Shown here: positions 34,814-43,078 of the stretch, piece by piece
How the letters are laid out: each line of letters opens with the position of its first letter
How positions within the stretch are numbered: the stretch's first letter is position 1
Assembly (NCBI GenBank): GCA_025451895.1
Contig: JANWJP010000095.1
Coordinates: 1-50,740 of the forward strand
DNA length: 50,740 bases
Reading direction: 5' to 3'
DNA from: Robertmurraya sp.
GTDB lineage: Bacteria; Bacillota; Bacilli; Bacillales; Cytobacillaceae
Made by a program: the position numbers and the translations under genes
The notes under the pieces: model-generated
Database searches by the model: none
What the model saw: the letters and a program-made list of their open reading frames with translations, nothing else
Told to the model about the DNA's origin: nothing

Positions 34814-35121
34814 TATTATTTTCCCCTTTTTATTTAAGGATAGGTCTGTTACTTGTTCCTTTTTTCACTTTACACTCAGAAGGTCTGAGAAAACGACTTT
34901 TGATCCATTTCATTTAGCCGGCTGCAACGGCGTCTTTATGAGTTCTTTTCCTAATTATTATATTAATAAAATATCGTTTCTGGAAGAAATATTATTCTCC
35001 TGATTCAGGGAAAATTTTCCTCAGAACAACAACCTTTTTAATATACGCTGTATTGCGGGGCATTTATATACAGACATTTACTAAATTAGAAATTTTAAAA
35101 TCAACACTTTAAACAATCATG
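34814..35121. other. Intergenic region between two transporter genes
   Basis: About 300 AT-rich bases that must contain the promoter of the DAACS symporter and the end of the SLC13-type gene. No clear operator, terminator or RNA motif was found. Confidence 0.4.
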
Positions 35122-36963
35122 TTAAAACGGGAAAAACAACGGAACGGTTAACACAATCATGAAAAACATAATTATTTGAAGAGGAACGCCAATTTTCAAA
35201 AAGTCGGTAAACTTATATTCACCTGCCGTCATGACTAATACATTTGTCGGTGAAGCAACCGGAGTCGTAAAGGACATGGCAGCTGAAGCAGCAACAGCAA
35301 TTATGAACGGATACGGGCTCACACCCAGACTTAACGCGGTATTTATGGCAATCGGAGCAAACAAAACTGCAGTTGCAGTATTGCTGATAAATTGTCCGAA
35401 TATCATTACGGCTAGAGAAACGCCTGCCAAAACTCCAATGGTGCCATACTTCCCGAACAGTTGAACGATACTGTCCGTTACAAATTGCAGAGCCCCCGTC
35501 TTTTCCATAGCAGTTGCAAGCGGCATCATGCATGCCATTAATACGATACTTTCCCATTTTATTTGACTGTATGCATCATCCATATTCCGTAAACACCCGG
35601 TAAGAACCATTAAAACAGCACAGATTAAGACGGAAACAACAGGTGCAAAAACCTCGAAAATTAATAACAGCACCATTAAAAGCATAATCGCACCAGCTAT
35701 TGGCGCTTTTCCGCTCGCTGAAGCCATGCTCGCCAGTTCCTTCGGATGACCGATAAGCACCATATCATCTGTTTCCCTGGAAAGCTGTTCAATATCTTCC
35801 CAGGCTCCCTGCACCAACAATGCATCACCAAAATGAAGAGGCGATGCAGACATTTCTTTTAAAATAAACTTCCCTTTCCGATTAATCCCGATAATATTCA
35901 GATTATACTTTTCCCGGAAACGGATATCGCGAATGGTCTTGTTAATCAAATTTGAAGATGGAGCCAGCAATACTTCGGCCACACCCATTTCTTTTGTTAC
36001 AAGTTTGTCCTTATCCGCTTCTTCCGTTATATACTCCAATTCATAGTCTTCCACTAATTGATCCACATGTTGACGTGCTCCTTGTATATACAGGATGTCA
36101 TTCGCACGGATCTCGCTGTCCGGTCCGGCCATTTCGTGATAAGTAATCGGAAGAAGTTTTCTTTTTTCTCCGGCTTTTCTTTCAATTTTTAATACACATA
36201 ATTGATAATTGGCAGGCATTTTTATTTGCGAGAGCTGTTTTCCCGCCATGGGTGACCCCTCCGGAACTTGTACGCAATGCAAGTTTTCATCCAAACTGTA
36301 ATTTTCCAACAGTTCTATCGGTGTTTTCTTTTTACTTTTAGGCAACTTTTTCTTATCATTTTTTGGAAGTAAAATATTTCTGACTAAATACATATATGTA
36401 ACTCCAATAATGACCCCAATAATTCCGATCGGCGTAATATCAAAAAAGGAGAGTTGCCTGAAACCATGATCAACAAGCGCTTGGCTGACAATAAGATTTG
36501 GAGGTGAAGCAATCAGGGTTAAAGCACCTGATAAATTTGCGGCATAAGAAAGTGGAATCAAAAATTTCGATACAGCTGTTCTCAGACTGATTGCAATACT
36601 CATCACAACCGGAAGCATAATAGCAACAGTGCCCGTGTTACTCATAAAAGCCCCTACAAAAGCAACAATCAACAACAGAAAAACAAACAGCCTTTTTTCA
36701 CTGTTCCCCGACCAACGAATCAGCAAGGTTCCGGCCATTTGCGCAAGCCCCGTTCGAAAGAGTCCTGCCCCGACAACAAACAATCCGGCAAACATGATGA
36801 CAACCGAACTGGAAAATCCGGACAAAGCCTCGGAAGGTTCCAATATACCTGTTAATACAAATGCCAACAAAGCAAAAATACTGACAAGATCAACACGAAA
36901 ACGATTACTGACAAAAAGAGCAATGGTTAAAGCGAGTATTATGAAAGTTGCAGCAAATTCCAC
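35122..36963 (-). CDS. SLC13/DASS-family transporter with two TrkA-C (RCK_C) domains
   Basis: 613 residues from the GTG at 36963, downstream of AGGAGGGAGGG. An earlier in-frame ATG at 37059 lies upstream of that site and adds an unlikely tail. Two membrane halves flank two cytoplasmic TrkA-C domains (about 215-390: 'VPEGSPMAGKQLSQI', 'LAPSSNLINKTIRDI'). Helical-hairpin signatures 'SNTGTVAIMLPVVMS', 'ASPPNLIVSQ' and 'ISNTATAVLFAPIA', with 'PVASPTNVLVM', mark the family. It carries dicarboxylates or sulfate with Na+. The TrkA-C pair suggests gating by a nucleotide or other small ligand. Confidence 0.92.
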   Translation of the reverse strand: MEFAATFIILALTIALFVSNRFRVDLVSIFALLAFVLTGILEPSEALSGFSSSVVIMFAGLFVVGAGLFRTGLAQMAGTLLIRWSGNSEKRLFVFLLLIVAFVGAFMSNTGTVAIMLPVVMSIAISLRTAVSKFLIPLSYAANLSGALTLIASPPNLIVSQALVDHGFRQLSFFDITPIGIIGVIIGVTYMYLVRNILLPKNDKKKLPKSKKKTPIELLENYSLDENLHCVQVPEGSPMAGKQLSQIKMPANYQLCVLKIERKAGEKRKLLPITYHEMAGPDSEIRANDILYIQGARQHVDQLVEDYELEYITEEADKDKLVTKEMGVAEVLLAPSSNLINKTIRDIRFREKYNLNIIGINRKGKFILKEMSASPLHFGDALLVQGAWEDIEQLSRETDDMVLIGHPKELASMASASGKAPIAGAIMLLMVLLLIFEVFAPVVSVLICAVLMVLTGCLRNMDDAYSQIKWESIVLMACMMPLATAMEKTGALQFVTDSIVQLFGKYGTIGVLAGVSLAVMIFGQFISNTATAVLFAPIAINTALSLGVSPYPFIIAVAASAAMSFTTPVASPTNVLVMTAGEYKFTDFLKIGVPLQIIMFFMIVLTVPLFFPF

Positions 36964-37291
36964 AAAGCACCAGCCCTCCCTCCTAATGTTTTCCCTGCTG
37001 TAAATTCCCCAGCAGGTGATATCATCCCCTGTAATGCACCAAAATGCTGGATTGTTCAAATATTCTCTTTAAATTTAGTATACTAAAAAACTTTTAAGTA
37101 ATTAGTAAAAAAGCGTATTTTTTGAAAAATTTCTTAATAACAAGGCTTGTGTTTATGCTTGTTCTTTATATATGAATATATTGTAGGGAGCATGTGCCAC
37201 TGTTATCTCCTTATATTTCCAGGAAACATCTTTTTTCATACAGAACAAATGATCCGAATTGCTCAAATCATATGTTGAAAGGAGATAATCC

Positions 37292-38191
37292 ATGTCCTAC
37301 CCGAATTTTCCTAATATCACCCCTACAATTTCCCTGACACGCGGTGATGTGGTTAACTTACTCCTCGGCTCCATTGCCATGGAAGAATTAAGCCTCGCAC
37401 ATATCATCAATGCAGAAGGAGAAAAAATACAACTGGCTTTGGGAACCATTGGGGAACTGACACCGGCAGCCACCCTGGAAGAAATTTTAGAGATAAACAA
37501 CAGCGTTCAAGACACGCTTGCAATGGCTGTAAAGAAGGAATTGCTGCTTGATAGTAAGTTGAGATCTGTCGTCTCATTGACTGCCGGCGGCGGAATCGGA
37601 CCAACCGGACCTGAAGGACCGCCCGGACCAACCGGACCTGAGGGACCGCCCGGACCAACCGGACCTGAAGGACCGCCCGGACCAACCGGACCTGAAGGAC
37701 CGCCCGGACCCGCCTTTGCTGAGCAAGGATTTTCTGCAATAACAACAGCTGCCAACGTTGATGATAGTGCACAAATTACCGGCTGGACTGTAACCTCGCC
37801 ATATTTTGGCAGCCCGGACTTCGATGAGGTAAACGGAATTTATACGGTACCGGCTGACGGGCGATACCACATCTCCGCGACAATCAATTACCAAACAACA
37901 GCTGCACTTACAATTGGAATAGGAGCCGATGTGAATCCGGCATTTATTGTCCGAAATCTGACTACCAACGAGGATTTAGTAACCGGTTTATTCCCTGTAT
38001 TGAACATAGCCCTTTTAGTGCTGACAACAAGAGTTATTCTTGGAAACGGTACCGTTACATTGACAGCAGACGTACAATTAAGCGCCAATGACCAAATTGC
38101 CTTGCTTTATGAAGCAGACGATTTATCCATTGAATTGAACTTGGGCAGCCCTAACAATCCGATCGTCTGGTCCATCCACCGAATTGCATAA
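37292..38191 (+). CDS. BclA-like collagen protein of the spore surface
   Basis: 299 residues in three parts. Residues 1-95 form the '[20 protein letters not shown]' helical domain with '[20 protein letters not shown]', known from Bacillus exosporium/spore collagen-like proteins. Residues 103-141 are 13 Gly-X-Y triplets, four exact GPTGPEGPP units plus GPA. Residues 145-299 form a beta-rich C-terminal domain of the C1q/TNF-like BclA type ('[20 protein letters not shown]', '[12 protein letters not shown]'). Such proteins trimerise and form glycosylated spore filaments. The ATG at 37292 follows AAAGGAGAT. The downstream glycosyltransferases are likely modifiers. Confidence 0.9.
   Translation: MSYPNFPNITPTISLTRGDVVNLLLGSIAMEELSLAHIINAEGEKIQLALGTIGELTPAATLEEILEINNSVQDTLAMAVKKELLLDSKLRSVVSLTAGGGIGPTGPEGPPGPTGPEGPPGPTGPEGPPGPTGPEGPPGPAFAEQGFSAITTAANVDDSAQITGWTVTSPYFGSPDFDEVNGIYTVPADGRYHISATINYQTTAALTIGIGADVNPAFIVRNLTTNEDLVTGLFPVLNIALLVLTTRVILGNGTVTLTADVQLSANDQIALLYEADDLSIELNLGSPNNPIVWSIHRIA
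37598..37705 (+). repeat. 27-bp tandem repeat (4 copies) encoding Gly-X-Y
   Basis: Each unit encodes GPTGPEGPP. The copies differ at one or two bases (for example GAAGGA versus GAGGGA). This is a likely length-variable tract. Confidence 0.9.
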
Positions 38192-38203
38192 ATTTCTTTT
38201 AAA

Positions 38204-38235
38204 CGGAAATGCTTTAAAGCATTTCCGATTTTTTC
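38204..38235 (+). terminator. Terminator of the collagen gene
   Basis: Perfect 12-bp self-complementary stem (CGGAAATGCTTT and its complement, 38204-38227), followed by ATTTTTT. Confidence 0.92.
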
Positions 38236-38367
38236 GATTTTATAACATTTTTTCACTATACCGGATAGTCAGGCACCAATTTTAGGCAGATTAAATAGAT
38301 TAAAGAAGATTGTATAATGATATGTCTGCCGTTAGAAATTTAACAACTAAATTGAGGTGTCGTGAAT

Positions 38368-38775
38368 ATGTCTCTTCCGAAAATCCCTAACATCACTCCA
38401 AATATTTCCTTGAAACGGTGTGAAACCATTAATTTATTGCTCTCTTCCATAGCTCTTGAGGAAATTGGACTGTCACATATCTTAAATGCCGAAGGTGAAA
38501 AACTGCAACACTTCTTAAAAGCCTGCCCTGAGAGTTTGAATGATTTTTTGATCATGAATGAAAGTAATAACAAAACACTTCGCACCATTGTAAACTCGCA
38601 AATTCTTCTTCAATTCAAAATGGAGGATGTTATTGGCCTGGACAAAGAATCCTGCTGCGAAAAATGTTCCAAAAAGAAATCCGGATTCAAAAAGTACAGT
38701 TTTAAAGGGAATAACAGTGACTATAGCGAAGAAAGCGAAGACGATTTTAATGAAAGCAGTGACGGCAGCAGCTAA
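38368..38775 (+). CDS. Short paralogue of the collagen protein's N-terminal domain
   Basis: 135 residues from the ATG at 38368, eight bases after GAGGTG; the GTG at 38362 is too close to that site. Residues 5-55 repeat the collagen protein's head ('IPNITPNISLKR', 'LLLSSIALEEIGLSHILNAE'). There is no collagen or C-terminal domain. Instead comes a cysteine cluster ('CCEKCSKKK') and a Ser/Asp/Glu-rich tail. It likely joins the same spore layer, perhaps as an anchor or capping partner, with the cysteines for disulfide cross-linking. It has its own upstream region after the collagen terminator. The function is inferred. Confidence 0.8.
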   Translation: MSLPKIPNITPNISLKRCETINLLLSSIALEEIGLSHILNAEGEKLQHFLKACPESLNDFLIMNESNNKTLRTIVNSQILLQFKMEDVIGLDKESCCEKCSKKKSGFKKYSFKGNNSDYSEESEDDFNESSDGSS

Positions 38776-38809
38776 GCAGAGCTCTCGTCCGCAAATAGGT
38801 TTAATATAA

Positions 38810-38929
38810 GTGAACTACCCTCCACTTACCACCCTTGCGGGTTGCTTGAAGTGGGGGCTTCTCGGGTAATCCTGTCTAACGATAAGAAATTGACCGAGCT
38901 AACCCTCTCGTTCCGAAAGTTAGTCTTCT
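38810..38929 (-). ncRNA. Right end of the TnpB element, probable omegaRNA (reRNA)
   Basis: Read leftward from the tnpB stop, it contains GAAGCCCCCACTTCA and GTAAGTGGAGGGTAGTTCAC, which pair over an inner ACCC-GCAA-GGGT hairpin. This is the typical right-end structure of IS200/IS605 elements, which serves as guide RNA scaffold for TnpB. The guide would be the flank just left of about 38810 (reading TTATATTAAACC). The tip position is approximate. Confidence 0.7.
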
Positions 38930-40042
38930 TTATGCTAATAAGCGCAATCCTTCATTTTTGATATTGATTGCTGAATTGTGATCACGATCTAATACAAAGC
39001 CGCAAGAACATTCATATACACGTTCAGATAATGGAATTTCTTTTTCTTTGCCACAACAAGAACATTTCTTGGTAGATGGAAACCATTTATCTATTTTGAC
39101 AAGCTGCTTCCCTTGTTTTTTCAGCTTGTATTCTAAGAAAGTAGTGAACATGCCCCAACCGTTATCATGAACGCTTTTTCCAAAGTTAAGGGCTTGAGAC
39201 ATACCTTTCATGTCTAAGTCCTCAATAATCACAGCGTCATAGTTTGTTGCTAATTCTTTTGACTTATGATGAAGAAAGTTTCTGCGCTGATTCGCTGTCT
39301 TTTCATGCAGCTTAGCTACTTTCAGGCGTTGCTTTTCCCATCGTGCAGAACCTTTCTTTCTTCGGGAAAGAATTCGTTGTGCTTTTGCTAATTTGTCTAA
39401 GGCTTGCCGATAGTAACGCGGGTAATTGGCTTTCTCACCCTGTTCACTCTCGACATATAGACCATCCAAAGCAAAATCCAAGCCAACAACTTTCTGAATT
39501 TTCACTGACTGAATATCTTTCTCGTATTCTGTCAAAATCGAAATATAGTATTTGCCTGTCTTTGTTTTAGAAATAGTACAAGATTTAATTTTATATTCAG
39601 CAGGTATTTCTCTATGCTGCTTCATTTTTATTGGCTTTTTGATTTTTGGCAGTTTGATATGACCATTTTCCAGCTTAATATTGCCGTTAACCATGTTAGT
39701 TGTATAAGATTGTTTCTTTTTCTTGCTTTTGAATTTAGGAAACTCCGCACGATTTTCAAAAAAGTTCTTATAAGCATTTTGCAAATTGATTTGTGCGTTT
39801 GCTAAAGCTAAAGAATCCACTTCTTTTAGGAATGGAAATTCATCTTTGTACTTTGCCGGTGTCGGGAATGCTTGTTGTTTAAGCGTTTCTTTATCGTCTT
39901 TGAATTTCTCATATATTTCTTTACGTTCTTCCAGCATCTTATTGTAGACAAAGCGAACACAACCAAAAGTTTTAGCAAAAATTATTCTTTGCTCTTTATC
40001 CGGCAATAAGCGATATTTATAAGCTATATTTTGCTTAGTCAT
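38930..40042 (-). CDS. tnpB: RNA-guided endonuclease TnpB (IS200/IS605 family)
   Basis: 370 residues, full length. The N-terminal helical/HTH part ('YRLLPDKEQRIIFAKTFGC') is followed by the split RuvC nuclease: D189 in 'VVGLDFALDG', E274 in 'VIIEDLDMKG', and the last motif 'LDRDHNSAIN' (352-354). A zinc ribbon has cysteines at 327, 329/330, 345 and 347. All catalytic residues are present. No tnpA lies beside it, so the element is of the TnpB-only (IS1341) kind and needs a transposase in trans. The ATG at 40042 follows an AGGTAAGGTGA-like site. Confidence 0.95.
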   Translation of the reverse strand: MTKQNIAYKYRLLPDKEQRIIFAKTFGCVRFVYNKMLEERKEIYEKFKDDKETLKQQAFPTPAKYKDEFPFLKEVDSLALANAQINLQNAYKNFFENRAEFPKFKSKKKKQSYTTNMVNGNIKLENGHIKLPKIKKPIKMKQHREIPAEYKIKSCTISKTKTGKYYISILTEYEKDIQSVKIQKVVGLDFALDGLYVESEQGEKANYPRYYRQALDKLAKAQRILSRRKKGSARWEKQRLKVAKLHEKTANQRRNFLHHKSKELATNYDAVIIEDLDMKGMSQALNFGKSVHDNGWGMFTTFLEYKLKKQGKQLVKIDKWFPSTKKCSCCGKEKEIPLSERVYECSCGFVLDRDHNSAINIKNEGLRLLA

Positions 40043-40219
40043 ATCAAATCACCTTACCTAACCACAAACGTATGTTCTTATGATTATTATATCAAAAACT
40101 TTGGCTAAAGCCAACCGACATTCATCTCCCACCTACTCACTGGGCTACGCCCTGCACATTCCTTGAGGATGAGAGACTTCTGTCGAAAAAAGTTAAAAAG
40201 CCAGAAAAGGAGGGGCACC

Positions 40220-40618
40220 TTGGATAAAAAGTATATTTCCATAGAGGATTTTTTTGTCAAGAGTGAAATAAACTACCTTGAATCTTTCGAATCCTTTATG
40301 AATTATTTAACTGAATTTTTATATGTGCTTTCCCAAGAAGATGCCCCCCGGCGTGAAAAAATTGCTGCGGAAAAAAAGCTGATCGTTTCCTTGGTATTAA
40401 TTGAAAAAATTCACATGCACCTTTTTTATCGTTCCTATCTTTATGAACAAATCTTCCCCGATACTGACAAAAAGGTTGTATTTCAAAATAAGCAAAATAT
40501 GACCTTAAGATTACTTAAAGAATTAAAACATATGATCCGCCACTATTCATTTCAAAATACGAAAAATAAGGAACAATGCAAGAAAATAATATCTCAGATT
40601 CTAACATATTATCAGTAA
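40220..40618 (+). CDS. Small helical protein of unknown function
   Basis: 132 residues from the TTG at 40220, which follows AAAGGAGGGG. The open frame reaches further left to 40163, but that part belongs to the end of the IS element. The sequence is mostly alpha-helical and charged ('FFVKSEINYLESFESFMNYL', 'IVSLVLIEKIHMHLFYRS'), without membrane or catalytic motifs. I do not recognise the family. It lies between the spore-surface proteins and glycosyltransferases on the same strand. The transposon insertion may have cut it off from its original promoter. Confidence 0.7.
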   Translation: MDKKYISIEDFFVKSEINYLESFESFMNYLTEFLYVLSQEDAPRREKIAAEKKLIVSLVLIEKIHMHLFYRSYLYEQIFPDTDKKVVFQNKQNMTLRLLKELKHMIRHYSFQNTKNKEQCKKIISQILTYYQ

Positions 40619-40832
40619 TTCACCGGGGGCTTCTTCTCTGTAAAAAAATTTTTCATCCATGCTTGCAGACGGCTTCTCCCAGATGCTTTGTATGAATGCC
40701 TTTGAAGCTGCAAGCAAAAATTTTAGACAAATTCCGGGTTAAACTGTGATTTTAGGAAAATATTCCTTTCCATCCGCATCCCTGAGAAATTTGTCCTTTT
40801 TTTAACGAAGTATGAAAGAAGTGATTTGTCCA
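40619..40832. other. Short intergenic region
   Basis: About 210 bases between the helical protein gene and the first glycosyltransferase gene. It probably contains a promoter. No clear motif was recognised. Confidence 0.3.
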
Positions 40833-41864
40833 ATGCCTAATCCGGGCATTTCTGTTTGCATGATTGTTAAAAATGAAGAAGAACTTATTGAGCGCTGTTT
40901 AAAAAGTGTTCACGATTTGGCTAAAGAAATCATCATCGTTGATACAGGTTCAACCGATGGTACGGTTGCACTTTGTCATAAGTACGGGGCATACGTCTAT
41001 TCATATCAATGGAATGATCATTTTGCCGAAGCACGGAACTTTGGCTTAACGAAAGCAAAGGGGGATTGGATTTTATGGCTCGATGCCGATGAAGAACTTG
41101 AATCAGGAAAAAGCGAAGAATTGCTCAGAACCGTTTCCAATACAAAGGCAGCCATGCTTTTGCTGCCGGTCTTCAATTATTACGGAGACTCCCTTCCCGT
41201 TAAAAAGGATCAAGTTTATTTGTATTACCAACCCCGCCTGTTTCGAAACCATGAAGGAATCAGATTTATCAACCGGATACACGAGTCACCGGAATTGCCC
41301 CGGCATCTCCAATCAAAGGATAACATTGGCACTTTAGAAATTCCCGTCCATCATTACGGCTATTTAAAAGAGATGACAGAACGTAAAAACAAATCCCGCC
41401 GTAACCTGCAACTTCTTATGAAGGAACTGAAAAATACTGACCACAGTCCCTGGATTGAATACCATCTTGCAAGTGAATTTTATCGAAAAGAAGACTATCA
41501 GACTGCCTTTTCCTATATTAATCAATCAATTTTGGGTTTCCTTAAGCTTTCAAGCATGCCGCCGGCCATTTTATACCGTTTAAAATACGACATTTTACTT
41601 AAAACAGGAAGCCATGAAGGAGCCTGGCCCGGTATTGAAAAAGCTCTGCTTCTCTACCCTGACTATGTGGATCTGCATTTTATGAAAGGGCTCATCCTGT
41701 ATCAAAAGGGGGAATATCCGTCAGCCCTGGCCGCTTTTGAAAAATGCCTCCAACTCGGGGAAAAGCATGAGAAATATCTGATTACAAAAGGGGCAGGCAG
41801 CTTTAAAGCAAACCATTACAAACATTTGTGCCTGCAAAAAATTAAAAATTCCCCGCTTAAATAA
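40833..41864 (+). CDS. GT2-family glycosyltransferase with TPR-like C-terminus
   Basis: 343 residues from the ATG at 40833; a second in-frame ATG at 40812 has a weaker site. The GT-A domain at the N-terminus shows 'ISVCMIVKNEEELIERCLKS', 'IIIVDTGSTDGT', 'ARNFGLTKAKGDWILWLDAD' (the DxD metal-sugar motif) and 'RIHESPELP'. The C-terminal ~150 residues are TPR-like helices ('HFMKGLILYQKGEYPSALAA', 'FEKCLQLGEKH'). There is no membrane helix. It is followed after 25 bases by the pyruvyltransferase gene in the same direction. It probably glycosylates a protein or builds a surface glycan, and the nearby collagen protein is a likely target. Confidence 0.88.
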   Translation: MPNPGISVCMIVKNEEELIERCLKSVHDLAKEIIIVDTGSTDGTVALCHKYGAYVYSYQWNDHFAEARNFGLTKAKGDWILWLDADEELESGKSEELLRTVSNTKAAMLLLPVFNYYGDSLPVKKDQVYLYYQPRLFRNHEGIRFINRIHESPELPRHLQSKDNIGTLEIPVHHYGYLKEMTERKNKSRRNLQLLMKELKNTDHSPWIEYHLASEFYRKEDYQTAFSYINQSILGFLKLSSMPPAILYRLKYDILLKTGSHEGAWPGIEKALLLYPDYVDLHFMKGLILYQKGEYPSALAAFEKCLQLGEKHEKYLITKGAGSFKANHYKHLCLQKIKNSPLK

Positions 41865-41889
41865 TCATCGTTACAGGGAGAGATGAAAC

Positions 41890-42993
41890 TTGAAAAAAGT
41901 GCTCTATATCGGCTGGATTGGCTATAAGAACCTGGGCGATGAATTAATGTATGATCTCTTCAAGGAATATACAAACAAACTGGGCGACACCTATCAGGTT
42001 GATTTTGCCAATATTGAATACCGTTATTTAAAAAATGTCTCACCCGGATCTTATGACCTGATTGTTCTCGGAGGAGGCTCCATCCTGGGTGGATACAAAC
42101 ACTACGTGCACCCCTTTGTCATTGATTTCCTCCACAATTGTCTGGCTTTGGGCAAAAAAATAATGATATGGGGAACAGGAATTGATTGGCTGCCAAAAAA
42201 TGATATTGGCCGGTTAAACAGCAATAAAGAGATTTATGTTCCTGTTACAAATCACCTTCTGTCGAAAATTGAGCATGTTTTTAAGAAAAGTGTATGGGCC
42301 GGCGTGCGGGGACCGCTGACCTTAAAGGTGCTGGAACAATACGGAGTTGATAAACATGCTTTTATAAGCGGCGATCCTGCCTTTCTCCTCGATCATCAGT
42401 CAGGTGCACAGGCAGACCCTTTGCTCCCTGATTCCAGACTGACAACTCATGAAAAAATAGTCGGTGTTAATTGGGGAACAAGTTACAATTATATTTACGG
42501 CCAAAATGAATCTCTCGTTGAAGATGAACTGGCTGCCGCTTTAAATCACCTTTTGGAAAAAGGATACCTTATCTACTTATACTCTGTTTGGAAAACCGAC
42601 CTGGCCCCGATCGAACAACTGTATTCCAAACTAATTAAAAAAGAAAATGTCATATTTGATAAAGTGCTTCGCCGCCAAAATGAACTGATGAGGATCATAA
42701 AAAACTTTACTTTCACCATAAATCTTAAACTGCACGCAAATTTCATTTCCCTTGGTGCGGATGTTCCTTTTATTGCCTTAGGCTACCGTTTCAAAGTATT
42801 CGATTTTATCCAATCTATCCATTTGGAAAACTGCATTATCGGAACCGACGAAAAAAGCATCGGCAGCAAAATAATCGGGAAGGAAGCCATGATTGTTCAA
42901 AACAAACATGATATTTTAGCAAAAATCAATCATTACAAAGATTTGTATCGCAACAAAATCAAAGAACCCTTTGAAAACGGCCTGTACATTTAA
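41890..42993 (+). CDS. Polysaccharide pyruvyltransferase family protein
   Basis: 367 residues, start TTG at 41890 after GGGAGAGATG. Family blocks are the N-terminal 'VLYIGWIGYKNLGDELMYDL', 'DLIVLGGGSILGG', 'VRGPLTLKVLEQYG' with 'FISGDPAFL', and 'NLKLHANFISLGADVPFIAL'. CsaB-like enzymes add pyruvate from PEP as a ketal to surface sugars; in Bacillus this allows S-layer protein anchoring or alters spore polysaccharides. It is in an operon with the GT2-TPR gene upstream. Which glycan is pyruvylated is unknown. Confidence 0.9.
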   Translation: MKKVLYIGWIGYKNLGDELMYDLFKEYTNKLGDTYQVDFANIEYRYLKNVSPGSYDLIVLGGGSILGGYKHYVHPFVIDFLHNCLALGKKIMIWGTGIDWLPKNDIGRLNSNKEIYVPVTNHLLSKIEHVFKKSVWAGVRGPLTLKVLEQYGVDKHAFISGDPAFLLDHQSGAQADPLLPDSRLTTHEKIVGVNWGTSYNYIYGQNESLVEDELAAALNHLLEKGYLIYLYSVWKTDLAPIEQLYSKLIKKENVIFDKVLRRQNELMRIIKNFTFTINLKLHANFISLGADVPFIALGYRFKVFDFIQSIHLENCIIGTDEKSIGSKIIGKEAMIVQNKHDILAKINHYKDLYRNKIKEPFENGLYI

Positions 42994-43031
42994 TAAAAAC
43001 AGGCTTCAGCCGGAAGGCTCCCAAATGAAGG

Positions 43032-43078
43032 AAATCCCCTTTCCGTCAATCCGGGAAAAGGGGATTTGCCTGGCTATT
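43032..43078. terminator. Hairpin between converging glycan genes
   Basis: AAATCCCCTTT (43032-43042) pairs with AAAGGGGATTT (43057-43067). Rightward, ATTTTTTC follows within 10 bases. It closes the pyruvyltransferase operon. Confidence 0.7.

Larger units (their letters stand above)
38810..40190 (-). mobile_element. IS200/IS605-type element, TnpB-only
   Basis: The element spans the right end with hairpin, tnpB and a left end with hairpins. At the left end these are TTGGCT-AA-AGCCAA near 40100 and GGGC-TAC-GCCC near 40140, with CATCTCCC and GAGGATGAGAG facing each other. The outer left tip is uncertain, within about 40170-40200. It sits between the two spore-surface genes and the glycosyltransferases. 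Confidence 0.8.

Noticed and set aside
37060-37291. Sigma-K type promoter ahead of the collagen gene
   Set aside because: CATA-like words occur, but no correctly spaced -35/-10 pair could be defended.
37407-37894. Leftward frames with repeated VRAVLQVRL or GPSGPVGPG units
   Set aside because: Reverse-strand shadows of the collagen repeat.
40163-40219. Upstream part of the helical protein's frame
   Set aside because: It belongs to the IS left end. The TTG at 40220 has a strong ribosome site.
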